Made by a program: the position numbers and the translations under genes. Shown here one piece after another: positions 23,211 through 35,100 of a stretch of 64,000 nucleotides of DNA. A model generated the notes under the pieces. It worked only from the letters and a program-made list of their open reading frames with translations. It did not search any database and had not been told where the DNA came from. The DNA is from Coriaria nepalensis (lineage: Eukaryota; Streptophyta; Magnoliopsida; Cucurbitales; Coriariaceae): contig CP114497.1 of assembly GCA_027186245.1 (NCBI GenBank), forward strand, positions 8,005,501 to 8,069,500, given 5' to 3'. Every line of letters begins with the position of its first letter. The first letter of the stretch is position 1.

Positions 23211-25600
23211 TAATTTCTTTAGCATATATTTTTTTTATCTCATTTTATTTTATAATGTGAAAGCCATTTTAACTTTGAGGCATACCCGCATCACTCCCAT
23301 TTCTAATTAGATTTTTCCAAGGGTTAAATCCGTTAAAGCCTGATCTTGACATTCAAATCTCTTTAATTTTCTGGATTTTTCAGGGGCGAATTTTCTCAAC
23401 TTCAACAATGTAAAAACTACTTTAACTTTCAGCTACACCCGTAGTGTTTATCACATTTTTCCAAAAATAAATTCCCTTTTAAAACCCATTTAAATTTTAA
23501 ACTTAAACCCTAATTTTTTTAGTTTTTGTCGACCGATTTGTCCCAAGTCAACATATATGAACTAAGATATTGTGTTGATTTTGTGCTCTATATATAATAC
23601 ATTAATTCTATTTTCACGTGCACCTCATGTGATCCTCAAGGCTCCTTCAACTTACGTCATAGGTTTTTTTTTTTCCGTAGTTTAGTTTCTTAGTTTTTTT
23701 TTTGTCTTCATATTTTCTTAATTAGAGAATTATTCTACTACACGGATATAAAGTATTGCCTCGTATTGCAATTTTCATCTCTTGAATCAACATGAAAAGA
23801 ATTATAGGAAGCGATTGAAAACGATAATATTTAAGTGGACCAAGTTTATAGTAAATCAATTAATTAAAATGATATATACAACTTAATATAATGATTTATG
23901 TGAGAAGTAAAATTAAGGTTTATAATTATAATTAGCAAAAAAATCCTCAATTATAAAATATGCCCTTTTAAAAAGGGTTTGGGTCTTAGCTTTTTAAAAA
24001 AAAAGGTTTTAGGTAAGTTTAGAGCGAGGAGTAGAAGTACTAGGATATATATATAATAAACAAAAAAGATAGTAAATAGTATAGAGATAGAATATAGTAA
24101 CTAAATAAAATTTATAAATAATAATGCAATAAATAGTAATATAGTAAACATAATATGTAAATAGTAATACATTAAACAAAATTTGTAAATAATAAAGTAA
24201 TAAATAGATAGAAATGGTAAATAGTAAATAGTAAAAATGAAAAATATAATTAAAATATGTAAAATAGAAAAACGTATTGGAATAATAAAACATAATTTTA
24301 AACAGATCGTAAACTGTATAAATAATTAAATAGAAGATTGAAAATAATGAGAAAAATTTGAGAATCGAACTGAGTCCTGTTATGAAATAGTTTTCTTAAG
24401 AATGATTCGCCCCTCATGTCGGTATAAAAGTTGGAATGACGTCTGTCTCTCATGATTCAATGAATGCGAACAGTAGTGGCGTACCATCAAAATTATTTCG
24501 ATAAACTCAAACTTAGTTCAAACTGTATCACACTGAAAAACTTAGAACTCTAAAGGGAAGGAAGAAAATTAGAGACTTTATTTTCTTGATATGTTTCTAA
24601 ATGAAAGGAAACTGCAAATTTATAGACGCATGAGGAGAGATGAGATTAATGAGAATTTAATCTAAAATTTAATTTGAGTTTAATACAGAGTTAAATATAA
24701 TGAAACCAAAAATTAAAGTTCATCCTTTGATCTTCATACGTTTTTGTAGATGAAGAAGAGAAAAAAAATTTAGGAGAAAAATAAAAGGAGGGTCAAGATA
24801 AATTGAGTCATTTTTTGGCCGACATTCGGCGCACTTAGGTGCGGGCGCACACGAGTTAGGCCTGATCCGTTTCGGATTTGCACTCCTTTGCAAGGGCAGA
24901 TAAGAGAAAACATTCTAAATTATATTTTATTACTCATTAACAAATATGTACTTCTATATAAATACTCTTTCACTTATTTTCTTTTTCAATGCGGGACAAA
25001 TTTTTCTCATTTATTTTTACTCTTTTAAATCATTATAATGACTGCACTTTAAGATTTAATTTATCATTCACTCATTAATTATTTTGAGTGCATCATATAC
25101 TAATTTAAAATTTTCACGAAAGAGAATTCAAATCAATTTTAATTTTTTATTTATACAAAATAAATTTCACTCAAAATCGAGAATGAGTATAGCATATTAA
25201 AATACTAATTTTTTAACGCTAGTAGTGGCTGGTAATATACACCAACAAACAAGACAAATTCTTCAAAGAGAAACAAATACCTTAGCCCCATCAATATAAC
25301 CATGTCATCCCCCCACCTCATCCTTCACGTGGACATCCCACGACACAACAACAAACTTAAACACTTTTGACTTCTTACTTTAGCATTTCCCCTCCCACTC
25401 TTTTCACCTCTGTCGCTAGCTAATAGATTCTTTCTCTCCCCTCTCTCTCCCCCCTCTCTTTGATGGTTCTTTCAGCCTAAAATCTCACCCCTATAGGGAA
25501 TCCTTGTACCCTCATATTTAAACCAATGTAGACCCCACAATATCTAGATTCTATGCTAAAGCGAAACATGCTTATCATCATACTCCTCTCCACTACCAAG
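23211..25600. other. Intergenic DNA upstream of the FPF1-like gene
   Basis: AT-rich DNA. About 24050-24270 is a degenerate array of TAAATAGTAA-type units. 24360-24900 is a more complex unique-looking stretch without a coding frame. The last 300 bp include CT-rich tracts (about 25433-25460) expected in a plant promoter/leader. Confidence 0.4.
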
Positions 25601-25624
25601 AGTATTTGCTTCTTCTTTTTTATC

Positions 25625-25633
25625 ATATAAATA
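25625..25633 (+). promoter_or_regulatory. TATA box of the FPF1-like gene
   Basis: ATATAAATA lies 140 bp upstream of the start codon, after pyrimidine-rich DNA, and is followed by an A/C-rich leader. Confidence 0.55.
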
Positions 25634-25772
25634 CCCCCTCAACCCCTCCTTCCCTTCTTCAAACCCACAGCTCACCCCAACACTACATCGATCTTACGTA
25701 CGTTACGTACACAACATACATCACTACTTCTAGAAACTACTAGAAGAGTTAAGTACTCCCTACTAGAAGACC

Positions 25773-26144
25773 ATGTCTGGAGTTTGGGTTTTCAAGAACA
25801 ACGGAGTAATCCAACTGATTGAAAATCCTCATCAGATGACAGAGAGTGGTGGCGGTAGCGGTAGCAGTAGCAGTAGTAGTAGCAGGCAGAGAAAAGGGTT
25901 GGTGTATCTACCGACGGGTCAAGTGGTATCGTCGTATGGGTTTCTCGAGCAGATTTTGATCGGGTTAGGGTGGGAGAGGTATTATGGCGGTGGTGATAAT
26001 TATAACCCGGAGCTTATTCAGTTTCATAAGCATTCCTCGATTGATCTCATCTCTCTTCCTCGAGATTTCAACAGGTTTAACTCGGTTTATATGTACGATA
26101 TCGTCATTAAGAATCCCAATATCTTCCATGTACGAGATATGTGA
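25773..26144 (+). CDS. FPF1: FPF1-like protein, 123 aa
   Basis: A single-exon gene, as is usual for the FLOWERING-PROMOTING FACTOR 1 family. The family pattern is clear: MSGVWVFKNNGVIQLIENP at the N-terminus, then RKGLVYLPTGQVVSSYGFLEQIL, GLGWERYY, and the C-terminal block LISLPRDFNRFNSVYMYDIVIKNPNIFHVRDM. FPF1-type proteins are small proteins that affect flowering time, cell elongation and gibberellin responses. This copy has a Gly/Ser linker (GGGSGSSSSSSS, about residues 26-37) and a GGGDNYN insert, which explain its extra length over the roughly 110 residues typical of the family. The positional counterpart is the At5g24860/At4g31380 pair (from memory). Confidence 0.95.
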   Translation: MSGVWVFKNNGVIQLIENPHQMTESGGGSGSSSSSSSRQRKGLVYLPTGQVVSSYGFLEQILIGLGWERYYGGGDNYNPELIQFHKHSSIDLISLPRDFNRFNSVYMYDIVIKNPNIFHVRDM

Positions 26145-27236
26145 TCGGTGAACACATTTTCAAGCTTAGCTAACTAAATCGTGTGTTTATGATGCTCCAT
26201 GGTTTTTTCTTCTTTTTCTTCTCTTTTGCTTTGGTTTCCTATATCATCTCTTAAACCTTGCTAGCTAGCTGGCTAGCATACATGGGAGCTAGCTAGTTTC
26301 GATTTGTTCAGGTGTGTTTCGTTTTGGGGTCTTCTCTTTTTCCTAGTTGATGCATGCAAATATATTTGCATGCGTGGTGCTATGATTAACTTGTACACGT
26401 ATCTCAGATATATAATATAGCTGTTTTCAATAATAATAATATTGCTTCGGTTTTTTACTTCTTTTATAAAACAAAAAAAATTAAAAAAAAAAAATATATA
26501 TATATATATACATATATATTATAAAATATAAAAAAGATACAAAAAGACAATTGTACCATATGATTAATTAGTGGCCACGGGCCCACAGCTGATTATACAT
26601 ATATAAATGCATAAGGGAATATATACCTATCTAATTTATCATTTAGTTAATTTATCCAATTTTCTTAATTTTTTTTTAAATAAATACATCAATTTAAACC
26701 CCCTTTTTTTTTGTAATAATCTAGTTAAAAAAAAAAAAAACGAATTCTAAATTCAACCGCAAAGACAAATATTATACTAACGCCGTTTTGTGGGGACACT
26801 TTTTTTAATGACATCTTATGGTCCTTAAAGACATCTTAGGGGGGCCACTTTAATTAAGATGCCACTTATTATTTAGTAAAGGCCACACCCACACACACAT
26901 ACACAAAATTATTATTAAAAAAAAAAATCAATTAATAAAAGAAATTAAAATTAAAGTCAATTTCGAAACGCCACGATCTTTGGGACGCTCACCTAATTAT
27001 TCGAAGGAGTAAAAAAAAATAAAATTGAATTGAAGTAAAATATATTAAATCAAAATTTTAAGTAGGAGTGGGCAAAATTATGTTGAATAAGGTTATATCG
27101 ATCATAATCTCGACTTTTTCGATATTGATATCGTGATTCAAATCACTAATATCAGTTTAGTATCGGATTTGATTATTGGATTTTTATTTATTTTTTTCTA
27201 AATGTTTAACCCAAAGAAAGAATAATAAGAAAAGAA

Positions 27237-27280
<44 letters not shown>

Positions 27281-28255
27281 TATAAGAATAAGAATGATAA
27301 TAATAAGATTAAGAAAAAGATTTTTTATTTATTTATTTATTTAAGAAGTTGATATATATAACGTCTAATTGTTAAGGTAGATCTAATGTGGATTCAAATA
27401 GTCGGGAACAATCACTTTAGATAATGATGCCGAAGAATGAAAAGAAATCTAAAAAGTAAGGGAGTATATGTTAAAATCTAAGTTAGATCTAACGTGGATT
27501 CAAATCGTCTCCAAACGGCTCGTTCCATATCTATCTCTAATCTCCATGATTATGATTCATTTTCAATGAAATTATAGATATAGAGAGAGAAAGAGCGGGA
27601 GACATCGATCAAAATCTAGAGAGAAAGAGAGAGAGTCGAATCAGTTAATCAATCATGAACTTGAGCCGTCTAGAGGTAGTCGACGACGTTTTTGTTTGGA
27701 ATCCTTTGTAGAAGATACATTATTATATGGATGAGGTCCCAAACAATATCCAGTAGTGAAAGACAAGACAAAACAAAACCCAATGTTGATCCGATATTCA
27801 CGTGACTGCCCAGATATCAGATGCTACGTAACCATGCAGATGGTCCGCCGCCGCCTTTTCTTAATTTGTTTATAGCCTATGACCGTGGCCCACGTGGAAA
27901 ACAGCACGTACGTGCACCATGATTCTTCCTTTTACTCTCTTTTACTTTCTTTTTTTGCAGCCCCTCAATGTTGCGACCACATTGCTTTTCATTTTGTGAA
28001 AGACCATGCAAAAATAATCGAAAGTAATATTATAAAGATAGAAATCGATACGACTTTGATTTATATACTTGGCTATAAATAAATAAATAAATAAAAAGAC
28101 ACCACTTTTATATCCAGCTACATATATATATCTATATCTATTATATGATTGGTCATAAATTTTGAGGCCCACACACATTTTTTCCAACACGCAACAATGA
28201 TCTCATATTCGAAATGTTTTTTTTTTTTTTTTTGCTTTTACGAATGATTCTATAT
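26145..28255. other. FPF1-like 3' UTR and intergenic DNA with microsatellites
   Basis: 3' UTR with repeated GCTAGCTAGCTGG motifs (about 26262-26300), a (TA)n run near 26494-26520, and a long (AAT)n microsatellite (about 27236-27277). Near 27064 the motif TAGGAGTGGGCAAAATTATG resembles the left end of the hAT-like element at 2009, but no partner end is found. No gene is seen. Confidence 0.45.
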
Positions 28256-28599
28256 TAGAAGTGTTAAAATAGACTGGACATAGGCCGTTCGGCCTGACTT
28301 CTATCAGACTTTTTATTATTTAAAATCGTGTTTGGCCGAGCTTGAAAAAAAAAAGGGGTCAGGACATGTCAAGCCATTTTTTAAAATATATGTCAAAACG
28401 CATCCCGAAAAACCCTTTGGTTTATCCCAGGCTGGATGGGCCTAAAACAGGTAGAGTTCGACCAGGCTTAAAAAGAGTCCGGCTTGACCCAACCATTTTA
28501 AAATAAAATATTAATAATAAAATATTATTAAAGTAAACTAGTAAAGTAACTAATGTTTAAATCTTAAAACTCGAATATTTCTAAACCTAATGTTTAAAC

Positions 28600-29110
28600 C
28601 TTTGTAAAGTAACTAATTTTATTCAATCATAAAAGTCGAATATTTATATCATAAGCTAATATTTAAATATTAAACTTATAGTCATAAAGGTTTAACCTTT
28701 TATTATTGGACCTAAAGGTCGAACAATTTTATCATTACCTAATATTTAAACATTAGACTTAGAACCATAACGGTTCATAAAGTTTTAAATTTTAGACTTA
28801 AAATCATAAAAGTTGACCATTTCATCATTCGACCTAAAGGTCGAACTTTTCTATCATGACTTAATGTTTAAAATTAGACTTCGAGACCTAAAAGTTAATC
28901 CTTCCATCATTCGACTTAAAGGTCGAACCTTTCTATCATGAGCTAATATTCAAACATTAAACTTCGAATCCTAAAAGTTGAACTTTTCATCATTCGACCT
29001 AAAGATCGAACATTTCTATGATAACCCATAAATCCAATGATTAAACATTGGACTTAAAACCATAAAGGTTGAACCTTTCATCACTGGACTTAAATATTAG
29101 GCTTGTATAT
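28600..29110. repeat. Degenerate ~80-90 bp tandem repeat
   Basis: Units are recognised by TTCATCATTCGACCTAAAGG and variants at about 28821, 28902, 28985 and 29077, spaced 81-92 bp; weaker units lie upstream. Each unit holds a short near-palindrome (CGACCTAAAGGTCG) and an 'aaacattagactt...cataaaggttgaac' segment. It lies inside the hAT-like element. Confidence 0.7.
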
Positions 29111-29192
29111 CATAACTAAATGTGAGATGCCCTTCGACTGACCCTTCGACCATTCGACCCTTCGACCATTCGACCCTTCCACCATTTAACCC

Positions 29193-29457
29193 TTCGACCA
29201 CATACCGATATGTGAGACGTCGGTTTGTGCATTTTAGGGCCTCGAGCCCTTCGACCCTTCGACCACAAACCGACATGTGAGATGTCAATTTGTGCATCTC
29301 AAGGCCTCGAGGCCTTTGACCCTTCGACCACAAACCGACATGTGAGATGTCGGTTTGTGCATCTCAAGGTCTCGAGGCTTTTGACCGTTCGACCACAAAC
29401 CGACATTTGAGACATCGGTTTATGCACCTCAGGGCCTCGAGGACTTCGATCCTTCGA
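29193..29457. repeat. 65-bp minisatellite, four units
   Basis: TTCGAC anchors recur at 29193, 29258, 29323, 29388 and 29453, an exact 65-bp period. Each unit reads TTCGACCACAAACCGACATG, a self-complementary CCGACATnTGAGATGTCGG core, then TGCATCTCAAGGCCTCGAGG. It is preceded by short (CCCTTCGACCATTCGA) units at 29140-29190. Because 65 is not a multiple of three, the open frames across it are by-products. Confidence 0.85.
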
Positions 29458-29539
29458 CTCTAATTTATGTAAGATGCCTTTCGACCTTTCAACCTATAAA
29501 TATTAGCATACTCATAAGTCACAAGACTCATAACTGCTA

Positions 29540-29631
29540 ACTCTACGGGTCAAAAGTCCCATCAACCGAGATCTCACATGTTGGTCTATGCATCTCACAT
29601 GTCGGTCGATGGGGTTTTCGACCCATAGAGT
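29540..29631. repeat. 30-bp imperfect inverted repeat
   Basis: Arms 29540-29569 (begins ACTCTACGGGTC) and 29602-29631 (ends GACCCATAGAGT) are complementary at most positions. The 32-nt spacer contains two copies of GATCTCACATG/CATCTCACATG. The repeat would form a long hairpin. Confidence 0.7.
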
Positions 29632-30239
29632 AAACTAGTAAAATATAATCTTAAATGTAAGAAACCAAGAACAATCCAAACAAAATTATTAAATTATATC
29701 AACAAAGTTTACAACCAAATAACTAAGAACATCACAAATTATCAAATCGTATCATCAAAGTATATAAAGTTCATATATTCTTTTAAAAAATGCATATTGT
29801 GGGGCCCCGCACACCGCACTCCTAATAATAATAAACAAAAAAATAAATAAATAAACTTTTGACAAACTAAAGACCTTATTGTGTATTATTAAATAATATA
29901 TAGATGATTAAACCATTGTGACTTAACCATCATGGTTCCGTCAAAAAAATCTCCCGACTTTAAGGAGAAAAAAACTGACCTTACAATGAAACCATAAATA
30001 AAGGTGGTGGTGTAAGTGGCGGGTTAGGCCGGGCCCAGTAGGACCGAGCCCAACCGGACTGGGCCAATTGAGCCTAATCGGGCCCCGTCAGGCCTAGGTG
30101 TCGGGTCGAGCGAGCCAACTTGGTGCCCTTGAAAATATGTCCAAGCCCGACCTTTTTATCCAGGCCGGGCTTTGGGCCAGGTTTTTTTACCGGGCTACAA
30201 GCTGGATTAAAAAGCCCATCCTATTTTAACAGCTCTATT

Positions 30240-33200
30240 TAATATACACGATCTAGATTAATATTTATACAAGTTTGAATTGTTGTAAAAGAATGCCATA
30301 TATTATATTTTTCTTAAAGCAATATTTATATGATTACACGTATGTTAACCTAGTTGTCAAGGGAATATCATAGGATCTTTACTTAATATATAACAAATAA
30401 GGAAATCATGATTGTAGGAGTAAATCAAGGATTTGTTATATCTGTTATATGCCCCCACAAAACAAATGTGCCATTAGCGACATAGATTTTATCTTGTAAG
30501 AACTGAAAATGGGACTGACCGAGAGGCTTAGTAAGTAAGTCTGCGAGTTAGTCAATTGTAAAAATGTGAGAGACAGTGAGAAGGCCTTTAACAACAATAT
30601 CACAAACAAAGTGAATATCGCTAGAGATATGCTTCATGCGAGAATGCATTACCAAATTGAGCAAGAGTTGCGTTACACCTATATTATCGCAGTATAGGAG
30701 ATGAGGGCAATGTAGTGGAATAAGTAGCTTCGAGAAGAGGTTTTAAATCCGACGAACCTCATAAGCGGTGCAAGAAAGGGCCCGATATTTGGCTTCAACG
30801 GAAGATCGAGCAACAATATGTTGTTTATGAGAGCTCTATGCAATATCATTGGGACTGAGAAAAATAATAAAAGCGGAAATGGAGGTGCGGTCGGTGGGGT
30901 TGCTGGCCCAATCATCATCATAATAAGCAGTGATATTAAAGTTGGATGATTGGCGGAGAAGGAGACCATGGCCAATTGTACCTTTGAGATAGCATAGAAG
31001 TCGCTTGACGACGGTCAAATAAGTGAGTGTTGGAGTGACCATAAACTGAGCAAGATGACTTACCGAAAACGTAATATCAAGCTGTGTGAGGGTGAGATAT
31101 TGCTTGATGATAAACCATATCATCGACCGGCTCGAACGGATGAATCTTGGAAAGATGAACAAAGGTTGCCATGGGAGTGTGAAAGGGACATGCACTATCT
31201 ATTTTATGTCGAGATAAAACATATGAGATTTACTTATGTTGAGTGAGGAAAACCCCCTCACGATAATGTATTACCTCAACACCGAGAAAGTAGGACAATA
31301 GACTGAGATCTTTAATCAAGAACCGTGATGAGAGTTGCTGGATAATCTTCGAAATAAGTGTGGGATCGATTCTGATAATGAGAAGGTCATCTACGTAAAT
31401 AAGGAAGTAGATGTATGCGGTCCCTTCATGCATGATAAAGAGAGACATGTTGGAACGAGCTTGAGTGAAGTCGAATAAGGTAAGGGCAGAGCTAAAGGCT
31501 TTGTACCAACCACGAGGAGCTTGCTTAAGGTCGTATAAGGATTTCAAAAGCTTACAGACATGTGTTAGATAGAAGGGATCTAGAAAGCCTGCCGGTTGGG
31601 ATATGTAGACAATTTCGATCAGGGTGTCATGGAGGAAAGCGTTGTTGACATCGAGTTGGTGAACCGACCAACCACGCATGATAGCAAAAGAGAGAAATGT
31701 TTGGATAGTGATGGGTTTGACAACCAAAATGAACATTTCAGCATAATATAGATCGGAGCGTTGATGAAAAGCCCTTGGTGACAAGACGTGCCTTATAGCA
31801 AGCAATAAAGTTTTCGAGGTTTTGTTTGATACGAAAAACTCATTTGTAGCCGATGAGATTACGAGCATGGTCTACAGGTACTATGTCCCAAGTACATTGT
31901 CGTTGGAGAGCAATGAATTCCTCGGGCATAGTGAGATGCCATTTGGGATGCTTCATGGCTTGGGTGACACAAGTAGGCTCAATTTCGAGGGAGAGAGGGT
32001 GTTTTGTGGCAACACGTATAACTTTGGTTTGAAGATATTATTCATGGCCCAAGTGGTCATAAAGTGTTGCCGAGAGGGATGAGGCTTCTGTAGATAATAT
32101 AGACTCAGTAGATGCGGAGGAACTCACATCGGGTGGATGTGGGACGAGATATGAGGAGACCAATAGGTGTGAGCTGTAGCGGTTCATGATGTTGGGACGA
32201 CACAAGCGCACGATGGCAAGAGTGGATGACACATTTGTGCACATGAGAGGCCCAACAGTCTTAGGTGATGCATTGTTTAAGCTAAGAGATGGCGTTGGGC
32301 TAACCATATGAGGTGGAGTGGGAATCCGACCTAGTGACATAGAGCATAGAGGGAGAATTCCAAACATATCCAGATGGAGAAAAGGAAACACTTTTCACAA
32401 AATTTGACATATCGGGATAAAAAAACCATGTGAGAGTCGAGACCTAGGCATTTGTACGCATATTGAGAAGCTGAGTATCTAACAAACACGCATGGCCGAG
32501 AGTTAGGCTCGAGTTTGTGATCTTTTGTATGGTTTCAAATAAGGAAAGTAGAGGCATCTGAAAACCCGACACTCATGATAATTCGGCAGTTTGTTAAAGA
32601 GACAAGCATAAGGGCTCATACCGGTAAGTAGAGGAGTGGGGGTCTGGTTGAGAAGATAGGTGGCCGTATCAAAGGTTGATGTAAAAGTGTGAGCTCGGTA
32701 GTGATAACTTGATGGTGACGGCTTTCTATGGTACCGTTTTGCTGAGTGGTGTGAGGGTCGTGGTGAACTAACTAATAGCATGATGATTAAAGAAGTGATG
32801 GAGAGCAAGAAACTCGCCCCTATTATCGGTGTACAAATATTGAATTTTACAGTTAAAGTGTTTTTCAACCAAGGCTTTATATTGTGGAAAAAGGACAGTG
32901 ACTTACGATTTAGTTTATAGTGGAAAAAAACCATGAGTACTTAGTGAAGTGATCAACAAGTAGTAAGTAGAAGCGATGACCATCAAAAGAGGAAACCTGG
33001 CAAGAGCCCCAAACATTGGCATAAATGAATTGTAGATGATGAGTGTTGATAAGTGATGTATCCCAGAGCAACAAATATTGATTTTTATTCGAATTACAAG
33101 TAATAAAAAAATTTGGAATAGAAGAATTAGGTTTTGCAATAGGCAAACAAAACTTATTAATTAAAGAAGAACTAATTTTGAAAGGCGGATGACCAAGTTG

Positions 33201-34305
33201 TTTCCCAACTAGAGTGAGGAACATGGTCCGTGAAGCAGAGGCACCCCCGTTGTTCGATCCTTAACAACAAAATTAGAATGATGAAATTCAATCAACACAT
33301 TATTCATCTTCGTAAAACCATGAACCGATAACAAGTTCTTATGAGCCGTAGGAACACATAAGACATTAGAAAGGTGAAATGTACGAGATGGAAAATGAAG
33401 ATGAGAGGAACCAATGTGAGAGATGGGCAGACCTATACCATCCGCAATGTGGACCTTGTTAGTGTCGTCATACTCCGAATAAGTCGAGAGATTTCCTACT
33501 TCAGTGGTGATATTATACGAAGCCTCAAAATTTAGCAGCCATGTCGAGTCATCCTTTGGTGCAATGAGAGAGGTAGCGGCGGAGTGGGCTGAGGCTCGAA
33601 GGTTCCAAAAAATATTGGTAGTGTGGCCTTTGTAATCACACCTTTGGTAAGAGACGTTGGGGCGGTCATTAAAAGAACTTGCATGACAAGAATGACCATG
33701 ACCAATGTTATTATTAGAGTGACAGGAGGAGGAATGAGACCCCCTGTTTTAGCCATTGGAGGTGCAAGAGCTAGAGTCCCAAGGTGATGAATCAGATGAC
33801 AAGTAGTGAGAGGCAACATTGGCAGTGGCAACGAGAAAAGGCGATGTTGTGTCAAGATGCTTAAGATAAGCCTCGTGAGTAACGATCAAGTCATGGAGTT
33901 TTTCAAACCGATACACAGTATTGTGAGCACGGATATGACCGACTATGTCACGGTAGGCTGCTCCAAGTCCATTTAAGATATAGAGAGTTAGATGGTCGTC
34001 GAAAAGTGGTCGATTAATGGTGGGCTAGTTCATTAGTCTTGGCTTTGATAATCTGAAGGAAAGCCGGGGTAGAGTTGTTGTCGAGAGTAAGCAAGGATAG
34101 ATCATCATTAATCTTCATGACTCGGGTTCGGAAATGGTTAGCGTAGAGCCAAAACAAGGAGGTCCAAGCATCTACAATAATAGCGATTAACGACATAACT
34201 TTCGCTGAAACGAAACCAAAAATGGCCGAGAAGATAAGGTTATCTTGTTGAAACTAGTTAATAGAGGCAGGTAACGGGGACGTGGCAATGCCTCTTAGCA
34301 GACCG
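30240..34305 (-). mobile_element. Ty1/copia retrotransposon, decayed and 5'-truncated
   Basis: Reading the minus strand from 34305 to 30240, the order is copia-type: Gag (UBN2-like; about 34300-33850), a protease region whose active-site Asp appears replaced (near 33540), an integrase GAG-pre/catalytic region (33230-32900 and on to 32500), a reverse transcriptase RVT_2 block (31868-31230) with a YVDDLL catalytic motif, and RNase H (about 31190-30480). Frames are broken by several frameshifts and stops, so it is not autonomous. Below 30440 an LTR-like AT-rich tail with a TATAAATATT motif may be the remnant of the 3' LTR. The 5' end breaks off inside Gag at about 34305 with no primer-binding site or 5' LTR. 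Confidence 0.9.
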
Positions 34306-35100
34306 ATTATATAACTTAATAATATTTTTTATATATAAAAATATACCTCATTTTTTAAATAAAAAATATTGTTTAGATCTTAATATTAAAAAAAATATTA
34401 ATTTGATAAATTAAAATTTATATATAAAATAAATTAATGAAATTAATTTTAAATGTAAAATTTATGGAGGTAATTATATAAATTTTTTACTAAACTTAAT
34501 TTTATAAAAATAAAATCTTAAATATTGAAGAGCTCCAGAACAGTTGGTCCCGCTAACTCTAAATTATATCCACTAATGTATATATATAATATACATATTA
34601 AATTATATATAATATAAAAAATTAATATTTATAATTACAACAAAAATAACTTCGCGAAAGAATTTAACATATTCATGAAAGAATTTCTCAGAAAGAAACG
34701 GTATCTTTTAAAATTATGATCACCTGCTTAATCTTGTAGGTCCGTCCTTACGTTTATGTTTATTTAGAGCTGAGAAGAAGGAAGAGAAGTTCATTAAGGA
34801 GGGAAGTGATGGTTGATTTGTTTCGTGCAAATCGAGGGTAGTTGGGCTGGGTTTTTGAGCGAGGTAGAAAAGCTAACTGGTCCATACATATAGGGCTGTA
34901 TTTTTCTTGGACTGGGCTGAGAAGCATACAAAACGGGTTGGACGGGTAAAAAAATCATCTTGGGCCGGGTACCATTATTATTAATATATTTTCCTAAATT
35001 GAATTATTTAGTAATGGAAAAAGCTTACATCTGTAAACTCGTAAAGTGATAGTAGGAAGAAAGGTGAAGGAAAATCTGAATCATCGACAATGAAGGGGCA
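34306..35100. other. Intergenic DNA upstream of the DUF1644 gene
   Basis: AT-rich DNA. 34830-34980 has GGGCTGGG/GGGCCGGG motifs, beginning near TAGGGCTGTATTTTTCTTGG (about 34892), which looks like one end of another hAT-like element; no partner end was found. Confidence 0.35.

Larger units (their letters stand above)
28256..30237. mobile_element. Probable non-autonomous hAT-like element carrying tandem arrays
   Basis: Left end TAGAAGTGTTAAAATAGA and the reverse complement of the right end, TAGAGCTGTTAAAATAGG, match at 15 of 18 positions. Flanking octamers TTCTATAT and TTTAATAT agree at 6 of 8, as expected of an aged 8-bp target duplication. Subterminal DNA on both sides is full of GGCC/GGCCTG and GGGCC motifs typical of hAT elements. 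The interior has no transposase and contains two tandem arrays and an inverted repeat (listed separately). Confidence 0.55.

Noticed and set aside
24009..24293. 94-codon Tyr/Phe-rich minus-strand frame
   Set aside because: Encoded by degenerate TAAATAGTAA repeats; low-complexity artefact.
29097..29410. Open frames on both strands through the minisatellite
   Set aside because: The 65-bp period shifts the frame each unit, so apparent protein repeats are a by-product of the array.
28600..29460. CRISPR-like repeat/spacer array
   Set aside because: Units are directly contiguous tandem repeats, not repeats separated by unique spacers, and the genome is a plant nuclear genome.
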